A stretch of DNA of 64,000 nucleotides from Adineta steineri (GCA_905250115.1 CAJNOI010000209.1:70102-134101), one strand, 5' to 3'; counted from the first letter of the stretch, positions 11,167 to 23,974 are shown. Notes: a model not told the origin generated them from the sequence alone. Program-made: numbers and translations.

Positions 11167-14100
11167 ATGAGTGACGAAGACGAACCAAAATTACTGTAAA
11201 ATAAAAATATCGACTTGTTTGAAATTTTTCTATTTCTTAATCTTTTATTTAGTCATCAATATGATATGGATCATAATCGTCGACGTTTATCAGTAATTAA
11301 AAGTGAACTTCAAGGATTAATGCGTCAAAAAGTATGAATTTTGTTATTAAATATCAATAAAATTGATGGGTTTTTCTTTTGTTTTAGAAAAAATATGATG
11401 AAGAAAAATTAAAACAAGACGCAGATTTTTTACAAAGTGAAATAAATGATTTACGTAATTCAATTTTTGATATTAATAAAGAAATCAATAATCAAACACA
11501 AACAAAAAAGAAATTAGTAAGAAAATTTTCTAATTAAACACAAACTTTCAATTTAATCTATAAGTGTCTTTGCTATTTAAGTTGGTACTTTAGATTCCTA
11601 TAAACGATTTCTCTGTAGTGAACCAGGGTTTAACTGAAGAGAAAAGATGTCTTCTTTTAGATGGTCTATAAATGTACGAAAATTGATCAGATTTACTATA
11701 GGAAGATACCCAGCAAAATAATCATGGGGAAAAAACAGATCTTGATGAATCCGCTTTTTCTTTGTCCTTGATAAGTGTGAATCACATTCTACTGTCCATC
11801 TCAAAAAAAAAAGGCGGATGGGTATTTTTTGATAGGAACAAGATAGAGAGCTGCGGGTTTTACCGTTAGAAAGAGCAGATGAAGATGCATCAAAACCTAT
11901 CTGAGAATATTTCTCTAACTACTTCCCAAAGGCTGTTATAGGAATCTCTTGGACAATCAGTATGTCTCACATTAACGCTACATTAGTTCGTTCATTTTCG
12001 GGAATGTTCTAGAATCGCCAGATCAAGAACTACCAAAACTGTGTGAAGGTTTTACTCATGACTACTACTAATTCACGTGTGAGAAAAAGGTAGTTTTCTC
12101 AAAACATCTGACTTGTAGTCTTTGGGAAGTAGTTAGAGAAATCTTCCCATTTAGGTTTTGATGCCTCTTCATCTGCTCTTTCTAATGGTGAAAATCGTAT
12201 CTCTCTCTATCTTGTTCCTATCAAAAAATACTCATCCGCCTTTTGTTTTTTGAAATGGATAGTAGATATTCTAGTTTAACCAATTTTATTATTTATCTTA
12301 ATATGACTTATGATTTTATAGCATGTTCAAATGACAAATCTTCGATCACGTTCTCGACTTCGTTATACTAATTTAGCAATAGCACTTCGAGATAAACGGT
12401 TAGATTGATTAATATTTGCTTTTCTTTTTGAAAAAAAATATGTTTCTCCCTTGTTTTTAGACGATATGAAGTTGAATTAAAAAAAGAAAATAAAACAGAA
12501 GAATATCGTGATTTAGCACGTGGAGAAATTCGTTCAATTGATGCAGCATTACCTATTCTTAAGTAAATATTTTTATTCGAAATAATATATATATAAATAG
12601 AATTTTGTAATTATTCTTTTTAGAGAAGAAGATGAATATAAAGCCCGTCTTAAATCAGCTGAAGATGCACAACAAGCAGCTACTGTTAAACGAAAGGTTA
12701 ATTAAACTATTTTATTTCAATGAAAAATCAATACATTCATTTTTTTTTATTTAGAAATTAGAAGAAAATTTAAATAAAAATCTACGAAAACAAACTGAAA
12801 TCAAGCAATTATTAGGTGAAAATGCAGAAAAACTACCTACAATTGAAACAAGTTAGTATTCTATAAACTATCGAAAAAGATTTACAATTTTTCTTTAAAA
12901 TTAATCTAGAAATTGAAAGTTTACGTAATGAACGTGAACAATTAGTATCCTCAAATAATACATCATCTTCTACGAATGGAAAAAAATCACGTCGTCGTTT
13001 ATTATCTAATCAATCCAAACAACTCGATTCGCCTTCAACCGATGCTCAAACACCGGTTCAATCTCACATGTCTCTCGAAGAAGATTGGTAAATAATTCTT
13101 ATTATTAATTGACTTGACGTTTTTGTTTTTTCAGTTTAGAATATGAAAAACATCAATATGAAACTCAACTGGATAAAGTTAATACATTACTAAATTATTT
13201 TCGTGAAAAATTAAATGAACATGGTCTTAATAATATTAATAATCAAACATGTTTAACACCATCCTCAGAATTAACATCACCTCTCTATCATCCAATAACA
13301 CCATCTGAAGAACAATCTATACTTTCTTCATATATGGAAGAACATAATTCTGATAATATATCAATAAATGAACCACCACCACCAACAACTATAGCTATGA
13401 AATTACCACGAAATTTTACTCCATTAAATTTAAATGCTTCAACTACAAATGAAATCATTCATTCACCTTATTATGATGGACATGAAATTGAATATAAAAA
13501 AGAATTATCATCGGATATTCTTAATAAATATGGTGGACAACAAAAAAAACTTCAACAACAATTTTCTGTCGTTGGAAAAAAACATAAAAAAAATAAAAAG
13601 GTTAAAATATTTTTTTTTAACTAAAAAAATAAATATTCGTTTTTTTGTTCTAAAATAGAATTTTGCTATAACACATAATCCACAAATGATAGTTTTATAT
13701 AATCATATTCGTAATTCAACTGGTAGTTCTGATACACTTCCATCGATGCCAATGTATGAATATGATCTATTTCCTACAATACAATCTCTTGAATTTTTTA
13801 AACAAAGTCTTGAATCATATTTAAATGAATTATCTCATTATCATAGACAAATATCATATGATAATGAACAACAAAGTCAATCAGAAATTGATGATGATGA
13901 TATTCGAGATTCAGCATTAGATACATATTCGGAAACATCATCTTTAGTTGAATCAATTAAAGAACCAATTTCACATATAACAAATATTCTTGAAGAACGT
14001 TTATCAACATCATCAGATGATAAAAAAACTTTAACATCATCATCATCGAATAAAGATGATCATGAAGATTTAAATGCTCATTTAATACCTTTACATATAT

Positions 14101-14454
14101 CCAATAATCAGATTGATCGTCAAATATCTGATGAAGGTTATCGTTCAGTTCGACATGATCAACAACAACAAGTAATAGATAGATCGAATAATTATAATTC
14201 ATCATCATCATCATCATTAATTAGATCAGATAGTTTTAATTGTACAGACAAAGTTGATCAATGGCTGTTAAGTACAACACCAATATCGTCTGCACCAATT
14301 TTAATAACGGCTGATAATGATTTTCAAGTAAAGAATTTTGAATTTAAAAAAAATTATTTTTCTTTTGTTTTTTTTCTCTATTTAGCCAACTGATAATAAT
14401 GATGAAGGAGAAAATCTTCATAAAGCGACAACAATCTCGGTGCTTAATGATTGA
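11167..14454 (+). CDS. Uncharacterised coiled-coil protein (11 exons)
   Basis: Not recognised. Exons: 11167-11195, 11253-11331, 11388-11516, 12322-12398, 12461-12562, 12624-12696, 12755-12851, 12910-13087, 13135-13600, 13659-14327, 14386-14454; all introns are GT-AG and the frame stays open throughout. The N-terminus is acidic (MSDEDEPKLL), followed by roughly 200 residues of charged heptad-type helix (e.g. KYDEEKLKQDADFLQSEI), a short basic patch (KKSRRRLL), another helical stretch (LDKVNTLLNYFREKL), then a long disordered region rich in Ser, Asn and Gln with a Lys run (KKHKKNKK) and acidic DDDD clusters. No enzyme motif. Intron 3 is 805 bp and contains a fold-back repeat. It shares an upstream region with FHAD1, which hints at a cytoskeletal or ciliary role, but that is inference only. 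Confidence 0.75.
11783..12274. repeat. Fold-back (long inverted repeat) element inside an intron
   Basis: Left arm about 11783-11931 and right arm about 12120-12274 are near-perfect reverse complements (for example AAAGGCGGATG on the left against CATCCGCC on the right, and ACTACTTCCCAAAG against CTTTGGGAAGTAGT), with a spacer of about 190 bp. It lies wholly inside intron 3 of the coiled-coil gene. No transposase frame is visible and clear target duplications were not found. A non-autonomous fold-back/MITE-type element is the simplest reading. Confidence 0.8.
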
Positions 14455-15636
14455 ATTTGATCGTCTATTGTAGACACAGTGATTTTCTTTTTTTCTTCTT
14501 TTTCATGCTTAATGCTCGCATTTCTTGCTAGCTTGTGACACGTTTATTTTCTTTGACTGATATAAAAATCAGACTTTTTTCTTATGGTTTCTCGTTCTAT
14601 TTCGCTTATTAAAGATTGATGAATACCAGTTGTTGTTTATAAACATACCTGTGATTGATTATTTTTCTCTTTTTTTGTTTTCTATTAGAATTAGATTTCT
14701 TGTTTTTTTTGGGCTCGATATATACATATATGTTTATTGTTAAAACATGGTCAATTGTTTTTTCTTTTCTGTATTCTTTTTTTCTTTTGCTCTGTTCAGT
14801 GTGATTCTTTGTAAATTAATCAAAACTCAAGCAAATCAATGAACGGTTTGAGACACTTATAAAAATATCTGTTGGGAAATAAGAATATATCAAATATGAT
14901 GAAATTGCAAACAATTAAGAGAGAAGCAACGAATTTTACGATTAAACCCTCTATTGTTGATAGGAATTTTGTTACGAGAAATAATAGTTAAAGAAAGAGA
15001 TTATTCAGTCTTTTTTGATTACGGGAATTTATTCAAAGCATACAAATGACATTTATATCGATAGAATTCATTTTTTTCTATAAATTTTGATGTGAATATA
15101 GCGGATAACAGTATAATATAAAGATACGCCTATGTTTTCGAGTAAATTCTTACAATGAAATAACGAATATACGTTCTTTCTCTCAATATTATTATCTAGT
15201 ATATACAGTGGCATGTAAAAATAATTGTCGTTCAATACACAAACTTTGCTTAAGACTGTTGTCTACGTTCTTCGAGTCATCGTTTCGGGGTTATTTGCAA
15301 ACTTTACCTGCATGTAAGCTAATTGATCGATCTTCTTACATTACTGTATCAATGATTATTACGGAGACCTATAAAACTTTGCTTTCCCTAGTCACTAATA
15401 AGTTCGATTATTGTTTCCAGACAATAGAGTTACTTTCACAAGCTCAAATATCCATCGAAATTCTCTTAATTATCAGCATTTTCCTTTCTATCGAAAAAGA
15501 GATGAAATAATTTTCAATTGAGATTGTTAGTTCGTTTATCGTTTCAAAGCGATAACAATTGAACAGCGACAAATTTACTGAATAACATCAAAAAAAAACA
15601 AAATCAGTAACAATTGTCACAAACAAAAACAATATT
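14455..15636. other. Convergent spacer between coiled-coil gene (+) and DDX18 (-)
   Basis: Starts with T-rich probable 3' UTR of the coiled-coil gene. An open frame at 15208-15510 (100 codons, no recognisable domain, no splice context) is probably fortuitous; no other gene is seen. Confidence 0.5.
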
Positions 15637-18600
15637 TTATCGTGTAAATTTCTTTTTCGATTTTTCATTGCTTAAATTTTTAAAGATTTTAACTTTTCGT
15701 TCTTGTTTCGGTCGAACGAATCCACTTTTCGATTTTGTTCCCTTTTTACTTGAATAAACACCTAGAATGATTCAAATTTTATATTAAAAAATTAAATATA
15801 TAAAATCAATTATAAAATTTACCAAGATCAACAACAGGTGGAACACGAAAGCCAAAACTGTATGCAACTTTAACCAAATCTAATTTTTCAACATCGTAAA
15901 CATTTTTCATACTATGACTTGCATATGCTCGAACATATGCTTTATAAGCTTCTTTAGCACTTAAATGAAGAAAATAATTTTTTTCAATTAATTTCTCCAA
16001 CTAAATGAAAACAAACAAAAAGATGTTTATGTATATATAGATAAGACTAAAATATGACAAACTTGAGGTTGAATATCGGCTATTTTATTCCATGCAAATT
16101 CAAATTCACTTAATGTTACTCGAGCTTGTTTAAGATAAAGAAGAAAGCCAAGTTCTTGTGGTGTTAAAATAAGTAATGCATGACCATGAGCACCAGCACG
16201 TGCAGTACGACCAACACGATGAATATATTCCTAAATGATATTAGAATTAAAATAATTGGATAATACATCTTTTGAAAAATGGAAGGAGTGAGACCGAAAA
16301 GTATTAATGCTGAAAAGAGATCGTTTGAACTCACGAAGGAACCACCCATGGTGATACGCTCCAATTTCTTTCGTTCATATATCATTCGACGGAGTACTTC
16401 GAGCTAGTAAAAAGCCTAAAAGAATTTCGGCACATTCCTCTATCTTCGAAAATAGAAGCCGTTTTTTAATCTTCCCAGTGAAAAACGGAAAATCTCATAA
16501 CGTAGTCAGGTTAGTCCTTAAACATTTGAAATTTTCAGCTTTACTAGCTCACAACTGCGACTAGTTAGGTAAGAAGTTTCTTGAGGATGGGCGTGGGGTA
16601 AATGTCTCAACTTTTAATTGACACTCATACATACACTCTCAAGATGAACGAAGGAAATTGTAGTGTACATCCTTGTGCGATTCCCTCGTCAGTACATCTC
16701 TATTAGGTAAGAAAACAAATTTATATGAAAACGATCTAAATCAGATTTGTATTACTCATTCACATCAAATTCAAACTCAAGTTTATATTCAGGTATATAG
16801 AAAATTACAAACACATTCTATTCGTATATCTTTCTTTGACAATAACTCAATTCAACTCTATCAAAATAGATACATTTAAATCATATACATCAATGAAAAA
16901 TAGTAAAGCGAGGATATTTATTTCTTCAGATGATCATATAAATTTCAGTATTTGTAGATTTTCTAATAAATAGATACGCTCATATTAAATTCAAATTTTA
17001 CTTTTGGATCATCTGGAGGATCAAATTGAATAATCCAATCAACTGCTGGAATATCTAAACCACGCGCTGCTACATCCGTACATAACAAAATGCCTGTTTC
17101 AGCATTACAAAATTCAAAAAATGTATGTGTTCGTTTGGCTTGTTTTTGTTTTCCCTAATAATAAAATATATTTTTATATATATTAAATCTAACAAAATTA
17201 TTTCTCTTACATGAATACTCAACACTGGTATATCAATATAATTGAGTAATTCATTATAATATTTAACTGCCATACATGATGAAAAAAAGACCATCATTTT
17301 TTTCTTTTGATTCTTTTTTAAAAATGTAAATAATAAAAGAAATCGTTTATCTTGTGGAACAACAACATAACCCTATAATAAATATTTAATAAAAAGAAAA
17401 GAAAAATAATAAATTACTTGTTCAAGTCCTTCAACAGTTGCTTGATCAGTTGCATCATCAACACCAACATATAATGGTTCTTTTTTAAGTGAAATTTTAG
17501 CTAAATCTTCAATACGTCGAGTTTGAGTAGCAGAGAATAACATTGTTTGACGACGTTCTATTAAAATACAAAAATATTTATTTATTTTATTTATTTATAA
17601 ATAAATTCTTTATTTATACTTGGTAATAAACGTATAATTTGTTTCATTTCTTCTTCGAAACCAATATCTAAAATTCGATCAGCTTCATCGATAATTAAAC
17701 ATTGTAAGTTTTTATACATAAAATCTTTTGTATTCTAAAAATGCAAAAGCAAATCTAAAATAAAATTCAATCGAAAATTATTACTTGAAGATGATCGAGT
17801 AAACGACCTGGTGTTGCAACAATAATATTCACACCTTTAGTAAGTTTTTTAACTTCATCTTGTCGTCCTGTTCCACCCATAATTAAACCATATGTATGAT
17901 GATGATAGGCTAATAATTCTTTTACCACGGAATATGTTTGCATAGCTAATTCACGTGTTGGTGATATAATGATTGCTCCAGTACCATTACGTGGCATAAA
18001 ACGTAATTTATACATCAATTCAACAACAGGAATAAGAAATGCTAATGTTTTACCCGAACCTGTTTTAGCTGATGCAAGTAAATCACTAGAAAATTTTCAT
18101 AAGAAGATAATTTGAAAGAAAAAAACATCATAGAAAGGTTTCTTTACCGTCCTTCGAGTAATGGTAGAATAGATTTTGCTTGAATTTCAGTCATTGTTGT
18201 TAATTTCATTTCACTAAGAGCTTTTAATGTTAAATCAGAAACGCCTCTGTCCGCTAATGATTCAAAGCTAACGGATGTTAGATTACCACCAGATGGAATA
18301 TATTCACCTATAATATTAAAATACAAATTAAGAGGATAAAGTGATATTCTTTAAGGTGTGAGTGTGGATGAGATCTATATATTGCTATCGCATTCACACC
18401 GAAAAATAAAATGTCATTTACCGGTTGTTTCGATTTTATCATCTCTATTTGCATCGATAGAAGTTGATGAAAGATCTCCATCATCATTCACTATTTCTTC
18501 TTCTTCTTCTTCATTTTCTTGTTCTAATTTTTGTTTTTTTGCTTTCTTTTTGTTATTTGTTGTCACTTCATTACCATTTTCAAGTTTTCGCTTTTTCTTT

Positions 18601-18732
18601 TTTAACTTATCTTCTAAAAAAAAATTTTTTAATTATCAGATCACTGATAATAAAACGGTAACAACACATACTTTTCTTCTTCTCATGTACTTCAATAGAT
18701 TGATCTATTTCAGTTTCACTTTCAGATGCCAT
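15637..18732 (-). CDS. DDX18: DEAD-box RNA helicase DDX18 / Has1
   Basis: Eleven exons, high to low: 18672-18732, 18422-18613, 18148-18307, 17785-18085, 17620-17734, 17418-17557, 17211-17372, 17002-17154, 16073-16230, 15823-16000, 15637-15761. After a Lys/Glu-rich nucleolar-type N-terminus come all core motifs: Q-motif region ([14 protein letters not shown]), I AKTGSGKT, Ia PTRELAMQT, Ib [38 protein letters not shown]. The C-terminal domain ([33 protein letters not shown]) is diagnostic of DDX18/Has1, and the tail is basic. Known: an ATP-dependent helicase in the nucleolus required for ribosomal subunit maturation, releasing snoRNAs in yeast. It shares a 356-bp upstream region with CFAP157-A. 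Intron 8 (16231-17001, 771 bp) is more than ten times the usual size here. The protein looks intact. Confidence 0.95.
16231..17001. other. Oversized DDX18 intron, probable old insertion
   Basis: 771 bp against 50-100 bp for the other DDX18 introns. The inner part (about 16380-16720) is visibly less AT-rich than its surroundings (contains GGATGGGCGTGGGG), suggesting inserted DNA, but I found no inverted ends or target duplications. Open frames inside it are short and unrecognised. Confidence 0.45.
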
Positions 18733-19088
18733 AGGTAAACGAACAAAAAGATCTAAAATATAAAATCATATAACGAACTTCTAGAAGAAATTTTTCAAAA
18801 ATAAATAGTAAATAATAAAAGTAGAAGATAAATCAATTTCTTAATTTGTAATTGTAAATATCCAATCAGAAAACGAACTCAAAATTAGCGACATCTATGC
18901 TAATTAAAATCTCTAATTCGTAATACAAAAATATATTGGAATTATATTTTTTTCTATGATAAACCTTATCTAGAAAAAGATCTATGGATTTCCTAATATG
19001 TAACCATGGTGAATAATTACCAAATGGCTTTGATCACTCGATAACATTTGAAGTAGTTGTTATTTCGATTATTTAAAGTTCTATTCGT
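18733..19088. promoter_or_regulatory. Divergent promoter region of DDX18 (-) and CFAP157-like A (+)
   Basis: 356 bp between the two start codons. It must contain both transcription starts. It includes an X-box-like palindrome at 19000-19014, described separately. Confidence 0.5.
19000..19014 (+). promoter_or_regulatory. X-box-like (RFX) motif upstream of a ciliary gene
   Basis: GTAACCATGGTGAAT, 75 bp before the CFAP157-like A start. The left half GTAACC fits the RFX half-site GTNRCC and is separated by AT from GGTGAA, which matches 4 of 6 positions of RGYAAC. Position and sequence fit RFX-controlled ciliary genes; functional status is inference. Confidence 0.35.
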
Positions 19089-20970
19089 ATGGCTCCAAAA
19101 AAGAAAGGCAAAAAGAAAGATGATGGAAAAAAGAAGGATGGTGAGAAAAAGAAGAAAGTCGATTCAGCTAAGGCCGAGCCTATTATCCCAATGGAAGAAA
19201 ATGTTAAAGACTTCTATCAAGTTCAAGTTCAAAGTCTTCGAAAGAAAGTTGATGAGTAAGATATATATTTGATTTTCCTATGAAAATATTTTAATTCTGC
19301 ATTTAGATTACAACAAGAATGTGATACTTATTTAGTTTCACAACATACAAATGGTGAACGTTTAGAAACATTAAAAGAAATTCGTCTTGGTTCACGTGCT
19401 TTTCTTGGTCGACAAATGGATGAAATTAATCTAGAAATAAATCTTTTAAATCGTCAATTAAAAGAATTAAATGATTTAAAAGAAGCTGAACGTAATGAAT
19501 TCTTAAAACAAATTTATGAATTACGTACACGAGATTTACAAGAAACACGTGATAAAAATGAAAGCGAAAATCAAATGTTAAAAGCAAAATTAAATTCTTT
19601 GGATGAATTGAAAACTAAAAAAGAAAGTTTATTTAATGAAATCAAACAATTAGATGAAAAATTAAAACAACAGGAACATGATCAACAAGAAGAACTTTAT
19701 TATAAAGAAAAAGAATCAATTTTAGAAAAAGACAAGTAAAGGTTTTTACTAAATAAGAGAAATAGTCTAATCATTCCGGCGTGAAAATAAGCGCTTTCCG
19801 AATTTTGCTATTATCAGCTATCTGAAGGAAAATATCTATTTAGATTACGCAAGGAAATGGTTGCACGTGTTAATGATTTATCATCTGAATTTCGCCGTGT
19901 ATCAAAAATGCAAGTTGTGCAAACAACTAGACAAATAATTCTTGAAAATGTTCGACTTAATAATCAAATGGCAATTATTGAAAGTGATTATAATCATGTT
20001 GAAATAGAAAATGGAAAAATTCGTGAACAAGTAAGATTAAAAAGAAAGTTTTTTTTTGAATTTTAAGTATTATTTTAAAATAGAAAAAAAGTAAATCACT
20101 TGAATTGAGTTTACTTGATGAACGTGAACGGATGATGGCAAAAAAGAATCGTAAAACATATCAATTAATCGAAAAATTAACTGAAGAATGTAGTGCACAT
20201 GAACAATTTATTGCTACACTTGATGAAAAAATAGCTTCATTTGATTATACACAACAATTAATTGATGAATTAGAAGAAGTCAATACTAATACCGAGTAAA
20301 ATTATATATTTATTATTTAAACAAAATTATTATTATTATTTTTTGTTTCTAAAGCGCACGTCGTTATCAAATTTATGAAGAAAATGAATCGTTAAGAAGA
20401 ACTATTGCACAACGAAAAGAAACACTTTCACAATGTGAACATGACATGGAAAAAGCAAAATATCCTATTGAAAAAACAATTCAAGCATTAAATGATGTTT
20501 TACAAGTTTGATTGAATTATTTGAATTTATTTCATATATATGATAGTTTTCTTTTCAAAAAAGGATTCTTCAGATACATCGAATACTGGACGAACAATCG
20601 ATACTCGTTTAGGTGCTTTTGAAAATATTTTTCGACTTCTGAATGTAGCTACACAACTCGGTATTGGACCTAACTTAAAAGAATTAGCTGTTAAAAATGA
20701 AGATGACCTATTAGCAACAACTATTGACTATGATAATTTACCATCACCAGCTCAACCATTAGGTTCTCTTAAGAAACTTAAAACAAAATCAGTTGCTATT
20801 CAGACAAATATTTCCAATCGAGTATGATTTTTATTCTCTAATATAAATTAATTTCAATCAAATTTATTTTTCAGAATCCTGTTCCATATCATATACAAAC
20901 CGATGTATCAGCAGTACGACCTAAATCATTACCATTTCGAAAACGTCGACCATCATTACTTTCTACATAA
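19089..20970 (+). CDS. CFAP157: CFAP157-like protein, copy A
   Basis: Seven exons: 19089-19255, 19307-19735, 19844-20030, 20084-20295, 20355-20505, 20564-20821, 20875-20970. Lys-rich start (MAPKKKGKKKDDGKKK) then KDFYQVQVQSL, both typical of CFAP157, followed by coiled coil. A central block DKLRKEMVARVNDLSSEFRR with TTRQIILEN corresponds to the best conserved part of the family. The C-terminus is basic (RKRRPSLLST). Known: CFAP157 is a basal-body/axoneme coiled-coil protein needed for sperm flagellum formation in mouse. A second, divergent copy follows 134 bp downstream in the same orientation. Compared with copy B this one lacks the clear C-terminal GDIGFVPR motif. An X-box-like site lies upstream. 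Confidence 0.75.
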
Positions 20971-21104
20971 GCTCTTGTGCAATCTTCATTTGCTTTTCTT
21001 TTTCTTTCATTAATAAATCCTTATATATTCATTTTTCTAATCGTGTATTTAATCAAAGCTTGTGTAGATTTTATTTTAGATTATATATATATATATTTAT
21101 TAAA
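20971..21104 (+). promoter_or_regulatory. 134-bp intercistronic spacer with acceptor-like site
   Basis: Between the stop of CFAP157-like A and the start of copy B. It contains a pyrimidine/T-rich acceptor-like TTTTATTTTAG ending at 21080, 24 bp before the ATG at 21105. Bdelloids are known to trans-splice a spliced leader; this spacing would suit it, but no transcript evidence is available. Confidence 0.35.
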
Positions 21105-23763
21105 ATGGGTCCAAAAAAAGGTAAAGATAAAGGAAAAGGCAAAAAGAAGAAAGCACCCGCTGTCCCAGAATATATCCCTGATATTAAATTAAATGAAAAT
21201 GATAAAAAATTTTATACAACACAAATTGAATTATTAGAAAAACAATTTGAAAGGTAATTAACATGATTTTGAAATATTCTTTTGAATTTATATTTATTCA
21301 TTTTTAGATATCAACAACGATGTGATGAATTAAAAGCTCGACAACAAGCTGAATTAGATCAAGTTAAAACATTAGAACAAGATTTTGAAATGCTTAAATA
21401 TGCTAAAAAACAAGTTGAACTTAAAGAAGAAGAAATTGCTGATTTAAAAGATCGTCTTGTTGGATTAGGACAAGCTAAAGAACTTGAAAAAGATATGTTA
21501 CAAAAACAATTAAATGATTTAAAAAATGAAATAAATGATTTACGTGAACGTTATGAAGCTGAAAATAGTGAATTACGTATGTTATAGTTACAGTTCTAAT
21601 CAAAAATAAAACCATCTTGTTGTTTTTTTAGGGAATCAAGTTTCTGATTTAGAAATATTTCGTGCTAAACAAGATACATATTTATCTCAACGACAACGAC
21701 AACAAGATACATTTCAATTTCAAGAAGAAGATCATATACGAAAATTAGAAAGTATTAAAACAAAAGATCAAGTTGATCGTGATCGGTATTAAACAAAAAT
21801 ATTTTATTATTTTGCTTTACTAAAAAGAATTAATAATTTAATAGATTAAAACGAGATATGATACAAAAAATGAATCATGTTGCATCAGAATTTCGTCGAG
21901 CATCGAATAAACAAATGGCTGAAACAACAAAACGAACAATTAATGAAAATGCACGTATTGAACAAACAGTTGATGATATGAAAGATGTTACAACACGTGT
22001 TGAAAATGAAAATGAACATATTCATGACGGAGTAAAATTTTCTTTTTCTTTTTATTAAATTTGCTTTTTTTCTTTTTCAAGAATAATCAAGTAGAAATGG
22101 GAATTCAAACTTTAAAAAATAAAGAACAACATCATGCATTTCAACATGCAACATCAGCTGAAGTTTGTTTATTTAAAATTAAGCTACATTAAAATTTTTG
22201 TTTGCTTTTCTTCTTCTTCTATAGATTATTCAATTACTTGCAAATATGTTAAATAATCAAGAACAAATTATTATAAAAAAACAAGAAGAAGTAGCAAGAA
22301 TGGATACTGCCGAAAGACGTATGGAAGAATTACGTTCATCAATATTTAATAATGAGTAAAAATGAAGCTTTTTCTCCATTGATTGATTAATAAATAATTA
22401 AATTTTTATAGAAAAAATTATCCAACCCTTCGTCAAGAAAATAAATCATATCAAGAAGAATTGCATGAACTTGATCAATTAATAGCAGAAAAAACAAAAG
22501 ATAAAGCTATTCTACTTTCAAATTTACGACGATCTGTTGGACTCATTACAGACACACTTAAGGTTCGTTTATTCTTGAGGGTGTCGGTATCTACTATCTC
22601 TGAACTCACACCCACACCCACCCTTAAGCATATAGCTTGAGTATATGAATAATTATTAATGATTGACTTTTACGGTAATAGTAAATTTGACAGGAGAATA
22701 TACATATTAGATTTTACGTGAGAAAGAATAAGTTCAATTATGAATGATTACTTTATTCTTTCAAAGAGTTCATCGTAATGGTATCAAACTATACAAAAAA
22801 CAGTTTTTGATAATTAGGATTTTGTGTACATATATGCGATGAAAACATTTTAGAAATGATTAAAAGATTACGTTGGAATTCAATGAATGAGTTTGAGAAG
22901 TTTGGTAATCTGCTATGTAAAAAATGTTGCAATTAAAGTCACTAATGTCTTGAAATTCTTTATCTCATAAGCAACATTCAAAACTCCGATAAGTACAAAA
23001 CTGATACTAGTCTTTCATATTGTAATCTATCAATATTTCTTAATGTAGCCAACTCTCAAACTGACACTAAATACCGATGTATATATTATTTTATATTCTA
23101 TTTACATAGATTCGAGAAGAAGAAAAAGGTGCATTAGTTCCTTCAGGACAACCACAAAATCTTATTGCACCTGAAAAGAGTGGCAATCTTTTCAAAGAAC
23201 TTCATGAAATTTTAACATGTACAGAAGAAATCGATCTTGATGAACAACCTCAAGCATCATCTAATACTGAAGTCAATCGTCCAACATTGAATGTTCGGTA
23301 ATTCAATAGAGATTTTTGAAGAAAATTAAGTAATACTAAAATTTATTTATTTAAAAAGACAAGCAGGTAAACGTCGTGATAATCTTGCATATACACTTGG
23401 TGATATTGGTTTTGTTCCTCGTCGTGATGCTGTTTTATTAACTAATTTTGATAAAATGCAACAACAAGTTTATCCAGCACGTGAACGTGATATGGTTAGA
23501 CGCACTGCAAAAACATCTGTTGCAACACAAACACCCGGTCTTGGTCGAGTATGATAGATTTCTTTTTTTTTAAAACCTTTTCATTCATTCTTTATGCTTA
23601 GGGTACATTTGGTTCTGATGTATCTCTTAATCGTCTTGGCCCATTTGATTATACTACTAATGAATCAACTCGTGAACAATTTAATCGGCCAACATTTGGA
23701 CCTATTGCTCGTGTCCCTCATGTTATATCAGCAACGAATCGTGTTGTGCAATATCTTTTTTGA
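21105..23763 (+). CDS. CFAP157: CFAP157-like protein, copy B
   Basis: Ten exons: 21105-21253, 21308-21576, 21632-21785, 21845-22031, 22082-22162, 22225-22355, 22412-22562, 23110-23297, 23359-23548, 23602-23763. Start MGPKKGKDKGKGKKKK parallels copy A; NDKKFYTTQIELLEKQFERY matches the CFAP157 opening. The conserved block reads DRLKRDMIQKMNHVASEFRR with ETTKRTINEN. The C-terminal motif LAYTLGDIGFVPRRD corresponds to the GDLGLVPR motif of vertebrate CFAP157, so this is the better orthologue candidate. Mostly coiled coil in between. Cilium/basal body location is inferred from the family. Intron 7 (22563-23109, 547 bp) is oversized and begins with a GAGGGTG...CACCC inverted motif. Reading frame intact. 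Confidence 0.8.
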
Positions 23764-23974
23764 TATGAGAACAAAATAAATAACATAAAGACTTAAATGA
23801 CAAACAGAAGAATAGGACAAGGTTCATACATATGTATATATATAAGTGTCAATGTTGATAATTGAAATTCAAGGTTTTTTGTCTGAGAGTTACATTTGAA
23901 AAAAAAAGAAGACATTTATAAAAAAAAACCATCAAATGATATTTCTATTTGTTGACAAAAAAAAGAAACAACAA

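Noticed and set aside
13957-14217. Met-rich minus-strand frame
   Set aside because: Antisense of the TCATCA repeats in the coiled-coil gene's Ser-rich exon.
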